Below are positions 8,617 to 17,663 of a stretch of DNA of 39,583 bases, piece by piece. Below the pieces are notes generated by a model. The model worked only from the letters and a program-made list of their open reading frames with translations. It was not told the origin of the DNA and did no database searches. The stretch is from Stenotrophomonas chelatiphaga. Lineage in GTDB: Bacteria; Pseudomonadota; Gammaproteobacteria; Xanthomonadales; Xanthomonadaceae. How positions within the stretch are numbered: position 1 is the stretch's first letter; every line of letters starts with the position of its first letter. A program made the translations under genes and the position numbers. The stretch spans positions 1-39,583 of the forward strand of contig NZ_LDJK01000055.1 of assembly GCF_001431535.1 (NCBI RefSeq), read 5' to 3'.

Positions 8617-9513
8617 ATGAACGCCCCTGCCTCTCCCTCGCGCGCCGTCTTCTGGATGGTCGCCGCCGTCGCCTGTTTCTCGCTGATGGATGCGGGCATG
8701 AAGCAGCTGTCCGCTGGGTACCCGTCGTTGCAGGTCACCTTCCTGCGCGGTGCGGCCTCGCTGCCGTTCGTGCTGGTGTGGGTGCTGGCCAGTGCCGGGC
8801 CGCGCTCACTGATTCCGCGGCGCTGGGGACTGCACCTGCTGCGCGGCGTGCTGGGCATGGTGATGATCGGCTGTTTCGTCTTCGCGCTGCGTGACCTGCC
8901 GCTTTCAACCGCCTACAGCATCTATTTCGTCGCCCCGCTGATCATCGCGGCGCTGTCGGTGCCGCTGCTGGGCGAGCGGGTCGGGCCACGGCGCTGGGTG
9001 GCCATCGGCATCGGCCTGCTGGGGGTCATCGTGGTCCTGCGGCCCGGCGTCGACGGCTTCATCTCCATTCCCGGGCTGATGGTGCTGGTGGCCGCCACGG
9101 CGTATGCGGTGGCCGCCATCACGGTGAGCCTGCTGACCCGGACCGATACCTCGCAGTCGATGGTGGTCTGGTTCCTGGTGATCATGGCCATTGGCGCCGG
9201 CCTGCTGGCCTGGCCGGGCTGGGTGCCGATGCAGTGGGCCGACGCGCCGCTGGTGGCCGGCATGGGGTTGGCCGGCGCGCTGGGCCAGATCGCCCTCACC
9301 CGTGCCTTCCAGCTGGGCGAGGCGTCGATGATCGCCCCATTGGAATACACCGGGCTGGTGTGGGTGATCGGCTGGGACCTGCTGTTCTGGCAGCAGCTGC
9401 CCGATGCCTGGACCTGGAGCGGGGCGGCCATCATCGTGGCATCGGGGCTGTACCTGCTGCACCGGGAGCGGGTCAACCGGCAGGCGCCGCCGATGCCGCT
9501 GGACCACCCCTGA
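8617..9513 (+). CDS. EamA/RhaT-type DMT-superfamily transporter
   Basis: A 298-residue inner-membrane protein with about ten hydrophobic segments arranged as two EamA repeats of five. The first repeat begins AVFWMVAAVACFSLMDAGMKQLSAGYPSLQVTFLRG, and the second ends in ALGQIALTRAFQLGEASMIAPLEYTGLVW, a typical EamA C-terminal pattern. Such carriers export metabolites or amino acids; the substrate cannot be told. The ATG at 8617 follows a GGGT-containing leader with only a weak ribosome site. It is convergent with the large unknown gene that ends at 9571. Confidence 0.93.
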   Translation: MNAPASPSRAVFWMVAAVACFSLMDAGMKQLSAGYPSLQVTFLRGAASLPFVLVWVLASAGPRSLIPRRWGLHLLRGVLGMVMIGCFVFALRDLPLSTAYSIYFVAPLIIAALSVPLLGERVGPRRWVAIGIGLLGVIVVLRPGVDGFISIPGLMVLVAATAYAVAAITVSLLTRTDTSQSMVVWFLVIMAIGAGLLAWPGWVPMQWADAPLVAGMGLAGALGQIALTRAFQLGEASMIAPLEYTGLVWVIGWDLLFWQQLPDAWTWSGAAIIVASGLYLLHRERVNRQAPPMPLDHP

Positions 9514-9514
9514 C

Positions 9515-9530
9515 AGCGGCATCGGCCGCT
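9515..9530. terminator. Small hairpin between convergent genes
   Basis: AGCGGC and GCCGCT pair around an ATCG loop, within a few bases of the end of the EamA gene and 40 bases from the end of the gene at 9571. There is no clear T-run, so it is a weak terminator candidate at best. Confidence 0.35.
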
Positions 9531-9570
9531 TCTGAACCGGGACGATCTCCTGGCAAAAGCAGGCGCAGGG

Positions 9571-11139
9571 TCAGCCAAGCACGGCCAGGATGCGCACGTT
9601 GCTCTGCACCAGGGCGTCATGCACGCGCTGGGAGAGCTGGCGGGTACGTGTGACAAGCCGGCCCAGCGTTTGCCTGCGCACGGCGTCCACTTCGGGCTGC
9701 AGGGGGAAGCTGCCAGCGGCCTGTTCGAGCTGGGTGAGCAGTGCGCTGCGTTTCACCTGCAGCGAATCCTGCAGTGCCTGCAGGCAACCGGCGAAAGCGC
9801 TCAGCTCGTCGTCCGGCACCTGCGCCACCACCGCATCCGAGGTGACGGCCAGGGTTGCTCTCTCAACGCCTGCCAGCGGCTGGATGGCGGGGGCAATGGC
9901 CCGGCACGCCGCAACCTGGATGCCCGCCGGGGCAGAGGACGAGCCGGCTGCGTGGCTGGCATCGCCAACGCTGCGCACCCGTCGTACCTGCCGTAGCTGC
10001 CCAAACGGCGCAGTGGCCCCCGTCGGGCCGTGCAGGTCCAGCAGGGCGGCAAGCCAGGGGCCCAACGGGGTATCCGGTCCGGCCAGGTCCTGCATCCGGG
10101 CGAGGCTGTCGGCAGGCAGGCTGGCGAAGATCTGCGCCGGCGCCAGCGGGTCGCCCGCTTCCCGCCAGAGCAGTCCCTCCAGCAACGTATCGCCATCACG
10201 GCCTCGGTGCTGGTCGAGATAGCGCAGCGTTTCCAGCGCGGCCGATGGCGCGGCCGGCGCCAGCGGATCCGATACGCCTGCGATGGAGCCCGCTGCCGGG
10301 CGCGATGGCAACGTGGCCCACAACGCAAGGCCGGTCATCACCAGGGCGGTCCCGCTGACGGCGACGGCGCGTGCCGGTCCCGGTGAACACAGGGCAGGCA
10401 GCCCGGCTGATGCAACGGCAGGTATCAACGCCTGCTGATCGCTTCGCTGCAGCGCCTCGGCGCCTCTGGCCTGCGCCCCCAGCAACAGTGCCGCGGTCGC
10501 GGCCTGCACCATGGTGCGCAGGCGCAACCGCTCCCCGTGCATCCGCTGCTGCCCGGGCGGACCGACGTCCGGCGCTGCGTCCTCCGCCACGGACGTGCGC
10601 TGGCGGCTGTCGTTGCGGCAGTCACTACGATCGAGATCGCGGCGCCTGCGGGCGGACAGCGCCTGCTCGAACACCGTGCTGGCAGCGACCCACGGCGCGC
10701 GCATGCGCAGCTGCCGCTGCAGCGCCTGGTAGCCTGCGGCGCCCTGGGTGGCGAGGCGTTCGTCCACCCGTTGCACGAGGCTGCGATGGCGGGCCAGTGC
10801 CTGGATCAGTGACGCCGGCTCAGCATCGCCGCCGTGATCACGGGCCAGGCCGGCCAGCAACATCTGTGCGGCAACAGGGTGCCGGTCCAGCACATGGCGG
10901 GCCAGGTCGTGCGCGGCGTCTCCGCCGGGGGCCCTGGTCGCGGATGGCGAAGGCAGGGATCGCAGGGGCTGATTGGCCCACTGGCCGGGCACCGCCATGC
11001 CGCCACGCACCGCAGCCAGGGCGTGGCGCACACGTGCTGGTGCGCCGGACGAAGCGGGCGGGGTGGGGACGCAGGCGGATGCAGCAGGGGGCAGGCAAGG
11101 CATGCAACGGGCTCCGGAGAGGCAAAGAAGGGCCTTCAT
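9571..11139 (-). CDS. Unrecognised protein with a central membrane segment
   Basis: A 522-residue reading frame that I do not recognise. The N-terminal third is Ala/Arg/Leu-rich helix (for example AAHDLARHVLDRHPVAAQMLLAGLARDHGG and RLATQGAAGYQALQRQLRMRAPWVAA). An Arg-rich stretch follows (SARRRRDLDR), then a weakly hydrophobic run and one good membrane segment (AVAVSGTALVMTGLALWATL). After that comes a roughly 220-residue hydrophilic C-terminal part with LEGLLWREAGDPLAPAQIFASLPADSLARMQDLAG and a helical, Gln-rich end. This suggests one membrane anchor with the C-terminal part on the far side. The ATG at 11139 lacks a clear ribosome site; in-frame starts at 11217 and 11262 are possible. Codon choice looks less biased than in the neighbours, which would fit recent transfer or relaxed constraint. 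No enzyme motif was found. Confidence 0.55.
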   Translation of the reverse strand: MKALLCLSGARCMPCLPPAASACVPTPPASSGAPARVRHALAAVRGGMAVPGQWANQPLRSLPSPSATRAPGGDAAHDLARHVLDRHPVAAQMLLAGLARDHGGDAEPASLIQALARHRSLVQRVDERLATQGAAGYQALQRQLRMRAPWVAASTVFEQALSARRRRDLDRSDCRNDSRQRTSVAEDAAPDVGPPGQQRMHGERLRLRTMVQAATAALLLGAQARGAEALQRSDQQALIPAVASAGLPALCSPGPARAVAVSGTALVMTGLALWATLPSRPAAGSIAGVSDPLAPAAPSAALETLRYLDQHRGRDGDTLLEGLLWREAGDPLAPAQIFASLPADSLARMQDLAGPDTPLGPWLAALLDLHGPTGATAPFGQLRQVRRVRSVGDASHAAGSSSAPAGIQVAACRAIAPAIQPLAGVERATLAVTSDAVVAQVPDDELSAFAGCLQALQDSLQVKRSALLTQLEQAAGSFPLQPEVDAVRRQTLGRLVTRTRQLSQRVHDALVQSNVRILAVLG

Positions 11140-11294
11140 CAATACGGAATCCGCCACTCGGCCAGCTTGCAGCCGGCGCTCATCGTGCCTGCTTAGAAGC
11201 AAACGGAATATCATTGTGGTGACTGGCGCGGGCGCAGGGACGCGCGCGCTGGTAGGCTGCACGCCCCCCGTCGCCCCCTCTGGTGAGCCGCTCC

Positions 11295-12302
11295 GTGATC
11301 GAGTTCCAGCGCCTGCACAAATCCTATGCCGTAGCCGGCCGCGCGATCAGCGCGCTGCAGCCGCTCGACCTGACCATCCAGGAAGGGGAGGTGTTCGGCA
11401 TCATCGGTCATTCCGGCGCGGGCAAGTCGACCCTGATCCGCATGATCAACCGGCTGGAAGATCCCAGCGGCGGCCGCCTGCTCATCGCGGGCGAAGACGT
11501 GACCGCGCTGGAGACGGCCGGGCTGCGTACGCTGCGTCGGCGCATCGGGATGATTTTCCAGCACTTCAACCTGCTCTCCTCGCGGACGGTGGCGTCCAAC
11601 GTCGCCTTCCCGCTGGAACTGGCCGGCACGCCGCGCGCGCAGATCGATGCACGGGTCGCCGAGCTGCTGCAGACCGTTGGTCTGCAGGCCCACGCGGACA
11701 AGTATCCGGCGCAGTTGTCCGGCGGGCAGAAACAGCGGGTCGGCATTGCCCGCGCCCTGGCTACCGGGCCGCAGATCCTGCTGTGCGACGAAGCCACCAG
11801 CGCGCTGGATCCGCAGACCACCGCTTCGGTGCTGGCGCTGCTGTCGAAGATCAACCGCGAACTGGGCCTGACCATCGTGCTGATCACCCACGAAATGGAT
11901 GTGATCCGTCGGGTCTGCGACCGCGTGGCGGTGCTCGACGCCGGCGAGATGGTGGAAATGGGGCCGGTCACCGACGTGTTCCTGCACCCGCAACATCCGA
12001 CCACGCGTCGTTTCGTCAGCGAGTCCGAACACATCGACGAGGGCACGCTGCACGGCGACTTCGACACCGTCGGCGGCACCATCGTGCGGCTGACGTTCCT
12101 CGGCGCTGATACCTACCAGCCGCTGCTGGGCAGCGTCGCCCGGCAGACCGGCGTGGATTACAACATCCTGTCCGGCCGCATCGACCGCATCAAGGACACC
12201 CCGTACGGGCAGCTGGTGGTGTCGCTGGTAGGGGGCGACCAGGCCGCCGCGCAACAGGCATTCGCCGCCGCAGGCGTGCATGTAGAGGAGCTGCGCCGAT
12301 GA
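11295..12302 (+). CDS. metN: Methionine ABC transporter ATP-binding protein
   Basis: A 335-residue ABC ATPase of the MetN type. It has Walker [11 protein letters not shown]-loop IFQHFNLL, signature LSGGQKQR, Walker [13 protein letters not shown] and the H-loop THEMD. These are followed by a C-terminal NIL/ACT-like regulatory domain (about the last 80 residues) that in E. coli binds methionine and inhibits transport. I prefer the GTG at 11295 ([11 protein letters not shown], matching the usual MIEFQ start) because GGTGAG lies about 7 bases upstream. A GTG at 11283 would add four residues. metI overlaps its stop by 4 bases. No S-box or other riboswitch was evident upstream. Confidence 0.95.
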   Translation: MIEFQRLHKSYAVAGRAISALQPLDLTIQEGEVFGIIGHSGAGKSTLIRMINRLEDPSGGRLLIAGEDVTALETAGLRTLRRRIGMIFQHFNLLSSRTVASNVAFPLELAGTPRAQIDARVAELLQTVGLQAHADKYPAQLSGGQKQRVGIARALATGPQILLCDEATSALDPQTTASVLALLSKINRELGLTIVLITHEMDVIRRVCDRVAVLDAGEMVEMGPVTDVFLHPQHPTTRRFVSESEHIDEGTLHGDFDTVGGTIVRLTFLGADTYQPLLGSVARQTGVDYNILSGRIDRIKDTPYGQLVVSLVGGDQAAAQQAFAAAGVHVEELRR

Positions 12303-12988
12303 TCTTCGCAAGCAATGGCGGCTTCTTCCGCCACCTGGACGCCGGCAAGTGGGCCGATATCGGCCAGGCCACCGTGGACACGCTGCTGATGCTGGCCGGT
12401 TCGCTGCCGCTGACGCTGGCCATCGGCCTGCCGCTGGGCGTGCTGTTGTACCTGTTCGGTTCGCCGCAGCTGCGGCGCCGGCCGATCGCCTACGGGGCGC
12501 TGGCGCTGGTGGTGAACCTGCTGCGCTCGGTGCCGTTCATCATTTTGATGATCGTGCTGATCCCGGTCACGCTGGCGCTGATGGGCACCTCGCTGGGCGT
12601 GCGCGGTGCGATCGTACCGCTGGTGATCGGCGCGGCGCCGTTCTATGCACGGCTGGTGGAAACCGCGCTGCGCGAAGTGGATCGCGGCGTGATCGAAGCG
12701 ACCCAGGCGATGGGGGCGACCACCTGGCAGCTGGTCACCCGGGTGTTGCTGCCTGAAGCGCGTCCCGGCCTGATCGCCGGCGCCACGGTCACCACCGTGG
12801 CCCTGATCGGCTTCACCGCGATGGGCGGTGCGATCGGCTCCGGGGGCCTCGGCGACCTGGCCTTCCGCGACGGCTACCAGCGTTCGCATACCGACGTGGC
12901 GCTGGTCACCGTGGTGCTGCTGCTGGTGCTGGTGCAGCTGCTGCAGATGCTGGGCGACCGCCTGGTCGCCCATTACAGCCGCAGATAA
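12299..12988 (+). CDS. metI: Methionine ABC transporter permease
   Basis: A 229-residue inner-membrane permease with five or so hydrophobic segments. It carries the coupling EAA-type loop [29 protein letters not shown], which docks to MetN, and the family's [14 protein letters not shown] segment near the end. Its ATG overlaps the metN stop as ATGA, so the two are coupled. In most proteobacteria metQ, the substrate-binding lipoprotein, comes next; here the following gene is an oppositely oriented lipocalin. The transporter must therefore use a binding protein encoded elsewhere, or another one. Confidence 0.95.
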   Translation: MIFASNGGFFRHLDAGKWADIGQATVDTLLMLAGSLPLTLAIGLPLGVLLYLFGSPQLRRRPIAYGALALVVNLLRSVPFIILMIVLIPVTLALMGTSLGVRGAIVPLVIGAAPFYARLVETALREVDRGVIEATQAMGATTWQLVTRVLLPEARPGLIAGATVTTVALIGFTAMGGAIGSGGLGDLAFRDGYQRSHTDVALVTVVLLLVLVQLLQMLGDRLVAHYSRR

Positions 12989-13012
12989 CAAAATGCCGGG
13001 CAGCGCCCGGCA
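12987..13012 (-). terminator. Terminator of the lipocalin gene
   Basis: An 8-bp stem (TGCCGGGC with GCCCGGCA, 3-base loop) is followed on the minus strand by TTTTGTT. It starts 28 bases after the lipocalin stop codon. The T-run overlaps the metI stop codon, and the hairpin may also slow transcription from metI. Confidence 0.8.
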
Positions 13013-13039
13013 GTGTTGCAACAGGACCGGCGCGTGCAG

Positions 13040-13654
13040 TCAGCGCTGGTTGGGCACTTCGTAACCGAGTCTGTCCACCTGGCTGCGCTGCTGCGGAACA
13101 CGCTTGAGCTTGTCGGTGTTGACCCCGTACTCGTCGCGCAGGCGCTCGGCCAGCTGCTTGTACAGGGCATTGTCCATTTCCGGCTTGCGCGCGAAGATCC
13201 ACGCCATCTCACGGCCGGGATAGCCGACCAGCGCCCATGAATAATCCGGCGCCACTTCCAGCACGCGCGAATGGGTGGGTACCACGCGGTAGAACCAGGT
13301 GCGCCAGTCGTGGTTGCCGCTGTCTTCGTCGACCGAGGCGCGCGCCTGGATTTCCTGCATCGGTTCACCGAAACCATCGCGATAGCGATAGGTGATGCCG
13401 ATCTTCTGCGGCTCGCGCAGAGTGTATTCATTGACACTGGCCACATGGCCACGTTCGATGAAATTGGGCACGCGGCCGATCACATACCAGGTGCCCATGA
13501 AGCGTTGCAGGTTGATCGGTGCACCCAGCTCGCCCGCTTCGGCCACGGCAACCGGCTCCGGGGCGCTGGCTGCGCTGGAACGGAACATCGCACAACCCGG
13601 CCCGACGATCAGGGTGGTCAGCAGGACAGCACACAACGGGCGGATCGACGGCAT
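13040..13654 (-). CDS. blc: Bacterial lipocalin (Blc-like outer-membrane lipoprotein)
   Basis: A 204-residue lipocalin. The N terminus (MPSIRPLCAVLLTTLIVGPGCAMF) looks like a lipoprotein signal peptide with the acylated Cys at about residue 21. The lipobox-like GPGC departs from the usual L-A-G-C, so acylation is probable rather than certain. The first lipocalin motif is FMGTWYVIGRVPNFIERG, followed by NEYTL, the DYSWALVGYP strand and a C-terminal helix. Blc proteins bind lysophospholipids or fatty acids and sit in the outer membrane. The ATG at 13654 is chosen because the signal peptide starts there; the frame is open to 13717. It is convergent with metNI and ends at its own terminator. Confidence 0.9.
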   Translation of the reverse strand: MPSIRPLCAVLLTTLIVGPGCAMFRSSAASAPEPVAVAEAGELGAPINLQRFMGTWYVIGRVPNFIERGHVASVNEYTLREPQKIGITYRYRDGFGEPMQEIQARASVDEDSGNHDWRTWFYRVVPTHSRVLEVAPDYSWALVGYPGREMAWIFARKPEMDNALYKQLAERLRDEYGVNTDKLKRVPQQRSQVDRLGYEVPNQR

Positions 13655-13805
13655 GGGAAAGCGGGCTCCAGGAGGGCGTGCGCAAGCATGGTCGAATGCG
13701 CGCGAGGGATTCGTCAATGGTGTCTGACCGATGGATGTCGCAGCTGGTGAGAAACGACGGGCGCAAGGTGGCGACCTGGATCACCCTTCAACCCCGGAGA
13801 CCGCC

Positions 13806-14084
13806 ATGCGCCAACGTCATCCTGCCCGTACGCCCTCACCGGACAGCCCTCCGGACCCCCGTCTGCTGCGTTGCGTCAGGCATGCGGCGCTGGCGGGATT
13901 GGCGATGGTGCTGGTGTGGCCGGCCGCGCGCGGCAGCAGCACATGGCTCGGCTGGATGCCGCTGTGGGTGCTGGGCATGCCGCTCGTGGCATGGTGGTCA
14001 CTGCTGCGCTTCCCGCTGCCGCGCTGGCCGCGCCGCCGGGTGCAGGCGCGGCGGCGGGGCACGCGCACGGTCCGCACGGCCTGA
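13806..14084 (+). CDS. Small membrane protein of unknown function
   Basis: A 92-residue protein. A Pro/Arg-rich hydrophilic N terminus (about 25 residues) is followed by two hydrophobic segments, around ALAGLAMVLVWPAA and WLGWMPLWVLGMPLVAWWSLL. It ends in a strongly basic tail with repeated Arg (RWPRRRVQARRRGTRTVR). The positive tail suggests that both ends are cytoplasmic. A GGAG ribosome site precedes the ATG. It resembles small hypothetical proteins seen in xanthomonads, but I cannot name a family. It lies 69 bases ahead of the prolyl oligopeptidase gene on the same strand. Confidence 0.7.
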   Translation: MRQRHPARTPSPDSPPDPRLLRCVRHAALAGLAMVLVWPAARGSSTWLGWMPLWVLGMPLVAWWSLLRFPLPRWPRRRVQARRRGTRTVRTA

Positions 14085-14153
14085 CCTTCGACACGGGGGC
14101 AGGGCGCAGGCCCTGTGATAGCGTTCTGCAGCTTATGACTGCCTGGAACCGCA

Positions 14154-16256
14154 ATGTCACGACTCGCTTCCGCCTGCCTGCTGGCGGGCATGATGACCGC
14201 TGCCTCGGTGGGGACCGCCGTGGCCGCTGATACCGAACAGACCGACCGCTACGCCTGGCTTGAAGATGTCACCGGCGACAGGTCGCTGGCCTGGGTGAAG
14301 GAGCAGAACGCCAAGTCCGAAGGCCGACTTGCGCAGACCCCGGCCTTCAGCCAGATGGAGGCCAGCATCCGCGAAGTGCTCGATTCGGACGCCAAGATTC
14401 CCGGCGTCGAGAAGATTGGCGACTACTACTACAACTTCTGGAAGGACAAGCAGCACGAACGTGGCCTGTGGCGCCGCACCACGCTGGCCGAATACCGCAA
14501 GGCATCGCCGCAGTGGGAAACCGTGCTCGACCTGGACGCGCTGAACAAGGCCGAAGGCGAGAACTGGGTGTGGCATGGCGTGGAGTGCCTGCGCCCGGAC
14601 TACACCCGCTGCCTGATCGCGCTGTCGCGCGGCGGCGCCGATGCCGATGTCACCCGTGAGTTCGACCTGGCAAGCCGCAGCTGGGTCACCGATGGCTTCT
14701 TCCGTCCCGAATCCAAGGGTGGGCTGGGCTGGATCGATCGTGACAGCGTGTTCGTCTATACCGATTTCGGCGATGGCGCGATGACCACGTCCGGGTACCC
14801 GCGGGTGGCCAAGCTGTGGAAGCGCGGCACGCCGCTGGCCGCGGCGCAGGTGGTGTACGAAGGCAAGCCGGATGACATGTACATCGCGGCCCTGCACGAT
14901 GACACGCCGGGCTTCGAACGCAACCTGGTCAGCCGCACGCTCGCCTTCTACAACAACGAGCTCTACCTGCGTGCCGACGATGGCAAGCTGACGCGGATCG
15001 ACGCGCCGAACTCCGCTGAAAAGGGCCTGCACAAGCAGTGGCTGAGCCTGGAGCTGCGCGAGCCGTGGACGGTGGGTGGCAAGACCTACCCCGCCGGTGC
15101 GCTGCTGGCGGCCAGGCTGGAGGATTTCCTGGCCGGCAAGCGTGACTTCGACGTACTGTTCGCGCCGACCGATACCACCTCGCTGGCCGGTGCGGTGTGG
15201 ACCCGCGATCACGTCGTGCTGAACGTGCTGGACGACGTCAAGAACCGCCTCAGCGTACTGACCCCCGGCCGCAATGGCTGGGCCACCAGCAAGTTCGTCG
15301 GTGCACCGGCGTTCGGTACGCTGGGCGTGGGCGCGGTGGACAGCAACGACAGCAATGCCGTGTGGCTGACCGCCACCGATTACCTGACCCCGACCACGCT
15401 GGCCATAGCCGAGATCGGCAAGGCGCCGGAAGTGCTCAAAACCATGCCGGCGTTCTTCGATGCCGAAGGCAAGGTCATCGAACAGCACTTCGCCACCAGC
15501 AAGGACGGCACCCGGGTGCCGTACTTCGTGGTGCACGACAAGGCCATGAAGCTCGACGGTTCCAATCCGACGCTGCTGTATGGCTACGGTGGTTTCGAGA
15601 TCTCGCTGACCCCGAACTATTCCGGCGGCATGGGACGCGCCTGGCTGGAGAAGGGCGGGGTGTACGTGGTCGCCAACATCCGTGGCGGTGGCGAATATGG
15701 CCCGCGCTGGCACCAGGCGGCGCTGAAGCAGAACCGTCACAAGGCCTATGAAGACATGGCCGCCGTCGCGCAGGATCTGGTCACCCGCAGGATCACCTCG
15801 GCCAGGCACCTGGGCGTACAGGGCGGCAGCAACGGTGGCCTGCTGACCGGCAACATGCTGACCCAGTACCCGGAGCTGTTCGGCGCGGTGGTGGTACAGG
15901 TACCGCTGCTGGACATGAAGCGCTACAGCCACCTGCTGGCCGGTGCCTCGTGGATGGCCGAATACGGCAATCCGGACACCGCCGATTGGGAGTACATCAA
16001 GACCTTCTCGCCGTATCACCTGTTCGATGCGAAGAAGGAGTACCCGCCGGTGCTGTTCACCACCTCCACCCGCGATGACCGCGTGCATCCGGGCCACGCC
16101 CGCAAGATGGCAGCGAAGATGATCGAAGCCGGCAAGGACGTGACCTACTACGAGAACATCGAAGGCGGCCACGGCGGTGCGGCCAACAACGCGCAGGCCG
16201 CGCACATGTCCGCGCTGGCCTACAGCTTCCTGTGGGAGCGGTTGGGCGGCAAATGA
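14154..16256 (+). CDS. Prolyl oligopeptidase, S9 family, exported
   Basis: A 700-residue serine peptidase with a cleavable signal peptide (about residues 1-24, ending VGTAVAA). A seven-bladed beta-propeller region comes next, and then a C-terminal alpha/beta-hydrolase domain. The catalytic triad is visible: Ser559 in GVQGGSNGGLL, Asp641 or Asp642 in STRDDRVHPGHA, and His673 in EGGHGG. GGGEYGPRWHQAALKQNR is a typical prolyl-oligopeptidase motif. It should cut short peptides after proline in the periplasm. It shares the region with a second S9 enzyme at 17664; the two are paralogs of different subfamilies, not a recent duplication. It ends 4 bases before a SMAG pair. Confidence 0.95.
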   Translation: MSRLASACLLAGMMTAASVGTAVAADTEQTDRYAWLEDVTGDRSLAWVKEQNAKSEGRLAQTPAFSQMEASIREVLDSDAKIPGVEKIGDYYYNFWKDKQHERGLWRRTTLAEYRKASPQWETVLDLDALNKAEGENWVWHGVECLRPDYTRCLIALSRGGADADVTREFDLASRSWVTDGFFRPESKGGLGWIDRDSVFVYTDFGDGAMTTSGYPRVAKLWKRGTPLAAAQVVYEGKPDDMYIAALHDDTPGFERNLVSRTLAFYNNELYLRADDGKLTRIDAPNSAEKGLHKQWLSLELREPWTVGGKTYPAGALLAARLEDFLAGKRDFDVLFAPTDTTSLAGAVWTRDHVVLNVLDDVKNRLSVLTPGRNGWATSKFVGAPAFGTLGVGAVDSNDSNAVWLTATDYLTPTTLAIAEIGKAPEVLKTMPAFFDAEGKVIEQHFATSKDGTRVPYFVVHDKAMKLDGSNPTLLYGYGGFEISLTPNYSGGMGRAWLEKGGVYVVANIRGGGEYGPRWHQAALKQNRHKAYEDMAAVAQDLVTRRITSARHLGVQGGSNGGLLTGNMLTQYPELFGAVVVQVPLLDMKRYSHLLAGASWMAEYGNPDTADWEYIKTFSPYHLFDAKKEYPPVLFTTSTRDDRVHPGHARKMAAKMIEAGKDVTYYENIEGGHGGAANNAQAAHMSALAYSFLWERLGGK

Positions 16257-16260
16257 CTCG

Positions 16261-16318
16261 GTAGTGACGGCCGCTGGCCGTCATGATCCCCGGAGTGACG
16301 GCCAGCGGCCGTCACTAC
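16261..16318. repeat. SMAG repeat, inverted pair
   Basis: Two SMAG units face each other. The left unit is GTAG plus a TGACGGCC/GGCCGTCA hairpin (16261-16283). The right unit is its reverse complement ending in CTAC (16296-16318). The pair lies between two convergent genes. The right-hand CTAC, read on the minus strand as GTAG, provides the TAG stop codon of the aminotransferase. The family (short palindromes with a terminal GTAG) is known from S. maltophilia. Confidence 0.92.
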
Positions 16319-17508
16319 CGCACCAGCGTGCGCAGCCCGCGCGCGATCCGTTCCACCGCCTCCTGCAGGCGCGGGATTTCCTGCGTATAGGCCAGCCGCA
16401 CATGCTGGTTGGCCCGATGGAAACCGAAGTCCAGGCCGGGGGTGAAGGCCACGTGCTCGGTTTCCAGGAAATGCGCGCAGAAGGCCTGCGCATCATCGGT
16501 GAAGGCACTGACGTCGGCGTACAGGTAGAACGCGCCCTGCGGTTCCACGTTGATGCGGAAACCAAGTTCGCGCAGCGCCGGCAGCAGGAAATCGCGGCGT
16601 TGCCGGAAGGCCTCGCGGCGTTGTTCGAAGATCGCCATCGCCTCGTCCTGGAAGCACGCCAGCGCGGCGTGCTGGGCGATGCTTGAGGCGCTGATGTAGA
16701 GGTTCTGCGCCAGCTTCTCCAGTTCCGGCACCGCAGCGGGTGGGGCCACCAGCCAGCCCAGTCGCCAGCCGGTCATGCCGAAATACTTGGAAAAACTGTT
16801 CAGCACGAAGGCGCTGTCATCCACCTGCAGCACGCTGGCGGCATCCATGCCGTAGGTCAGGCCGTGGTAGATCTCATCGACCACCATGTGGCCGCCCCGC
16901 GCGTGCAGCGACTGCGAAAGCCGGGACAGTTCGGCGGCCGACAACACCGTGCCGGTGGGGTTGGCGGGCGAGGCCAGCAGCGCACCCACACTGTGTTCGT
17001 TCCAGTGTCGGGCCACCAGTTCCGGCGTGAGCTGGTAGGCGGTACCGGCGTCGACCGGCACCAGCTGTGCGCCGCCTTCCACCAGGCGCAGGAAATGCCG
17101 GTTGCACGGATAACCCGGGTCCGCCAGCAGCCAGTGCCTGCCCGGGTCGACCAGCAGGCTGCTGGCCAGCAGCAACGCGCCGGACCCGCCCGGAGTAACC
17201 AGGATCCGCTGCGGGTCGATATCCAGCAGGTAATGGCTGCGGTAGAAACCGGCGATCGCCTCGCGCAGCGCAGGCAGGCCGCGCGCGGCGGTATAGCGGG
17301 TGTGTCCGGCGGCCAGGGCGGCCTGGCCGGCACGCACCACCGGGGCAGCAGTGGTGAAGTCCGGTTCGCCGATTTCCAGGTGGATCACATCGTGGCCGGC
17401 CTGTTCCAGCGCCTGCGCGCGGGCCAGCAGGGACATCACGTGAAAGGGGGCGATCTCGTGGCTGCGCCGGCTGTAGGCCGGTCGGTTGTCGTCATGCAGG
17501 GGGCTCAT
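16315..17508 (-). CDS. PLP-dependent class I/II aminotransferase
   Basis: A 397-residue fold-type I aminotransferase. Motifs in order are VIHLEIGEPDFTTA, HTRYTAARGLPALREAIAGFY, LADPGYPCN, SPANPTG, VVDEIYHGLTYG, the PLP lysine in SFSKYFGMTGWRLGW, and the substrate-carboxylate arginine in HVRLAYTQE. It belongs to the aspartate/alanine/valine-pyruvate-type group; the amino-acid specificity is unclear. The frame begins with ATG at 17517 and again at 17508; the second (MSPLHDD) is preferred by similarity, though neither has a good ribosome site. The stop codon TAG, followed in frame by TGA, comes from the SMAG repeat at 16261-16318. It is divergent from the oligopeptidase B gene. Confidence 0.92.
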   Translation of the reverse strand: MSPLHDDNRPAYSRRSHEIAPFHVMSLLARAQALEQAGHDVIHLEIGEPDFTTAAPVVRAGQAALAAGHTRYTAARGLPALREAIAGFYRSHYLLDIDPQRILVTPGGSGALLLASSLLVDPGRHWLLADPGYPCNRHFLRLVEGGAQLVPVDAGTAYQLTPELVARHWNEHSVGALLASPANPTGTVLSAAELSRLSQSLHARGGHMVVDEIYHGLTYGMDAASVLQVDDSAFVLNSFSKYFGMTGWRLGWLVAPPAAVPELEKLAQNLYISASSIAQHAALACFQDEAMAIFEQRREAFRQRRDFLLPALRELGFRINVEPQGAFYLYADVSAFTDDAQAFCAHFLETEHVAFTPGLDFGFHRANQHVRLAYTQEIPRLQEAVERIARGLRTLVR

Positions 17509-17535
17509 GCCGCCCATGGTACGCCGGGCATCTTA

Positions 17536-17558
17536 GTAGTGCCGGCCGCTGGCGGGCA
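17536..17558 (+). repeat. Single SMAG unit, variant stem
   Basis: GTAG followed by TGCCGGCC and GGCGGGCA around a GCT loop, with one mismatch in the stem. It sits in the divergent gap between the aminotransferase and oligopeptidase B, 28 bases from the aminotransferase start, so it occupies promoter space for both genes. Confidence 0.75.
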
Positions 17559-17663
17559 ACGTCGGGCGACCATGACCATCGGCAGCCTTGTCCCCTGCAG
17601 CGCGTGCGCCCAGACTGGCGGCACAAGGAAGCCGTTGCAATCCCGTCCCAGGAGCCTTACTTC

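Noticed and set aside
11223..11294. Possible SAM or methionine riboswitch before metN
   Set aside because: The gap to the start is short and GC-rich, and none of the conserved riboswitch core sequences could be seen.
14157..16205. Open frame of 682 residues on the minus strand
   Set aside because: Entirely antisense to the prolyl oligopeptidase with its intact catalytic triad; composition is that of a shadow frame.
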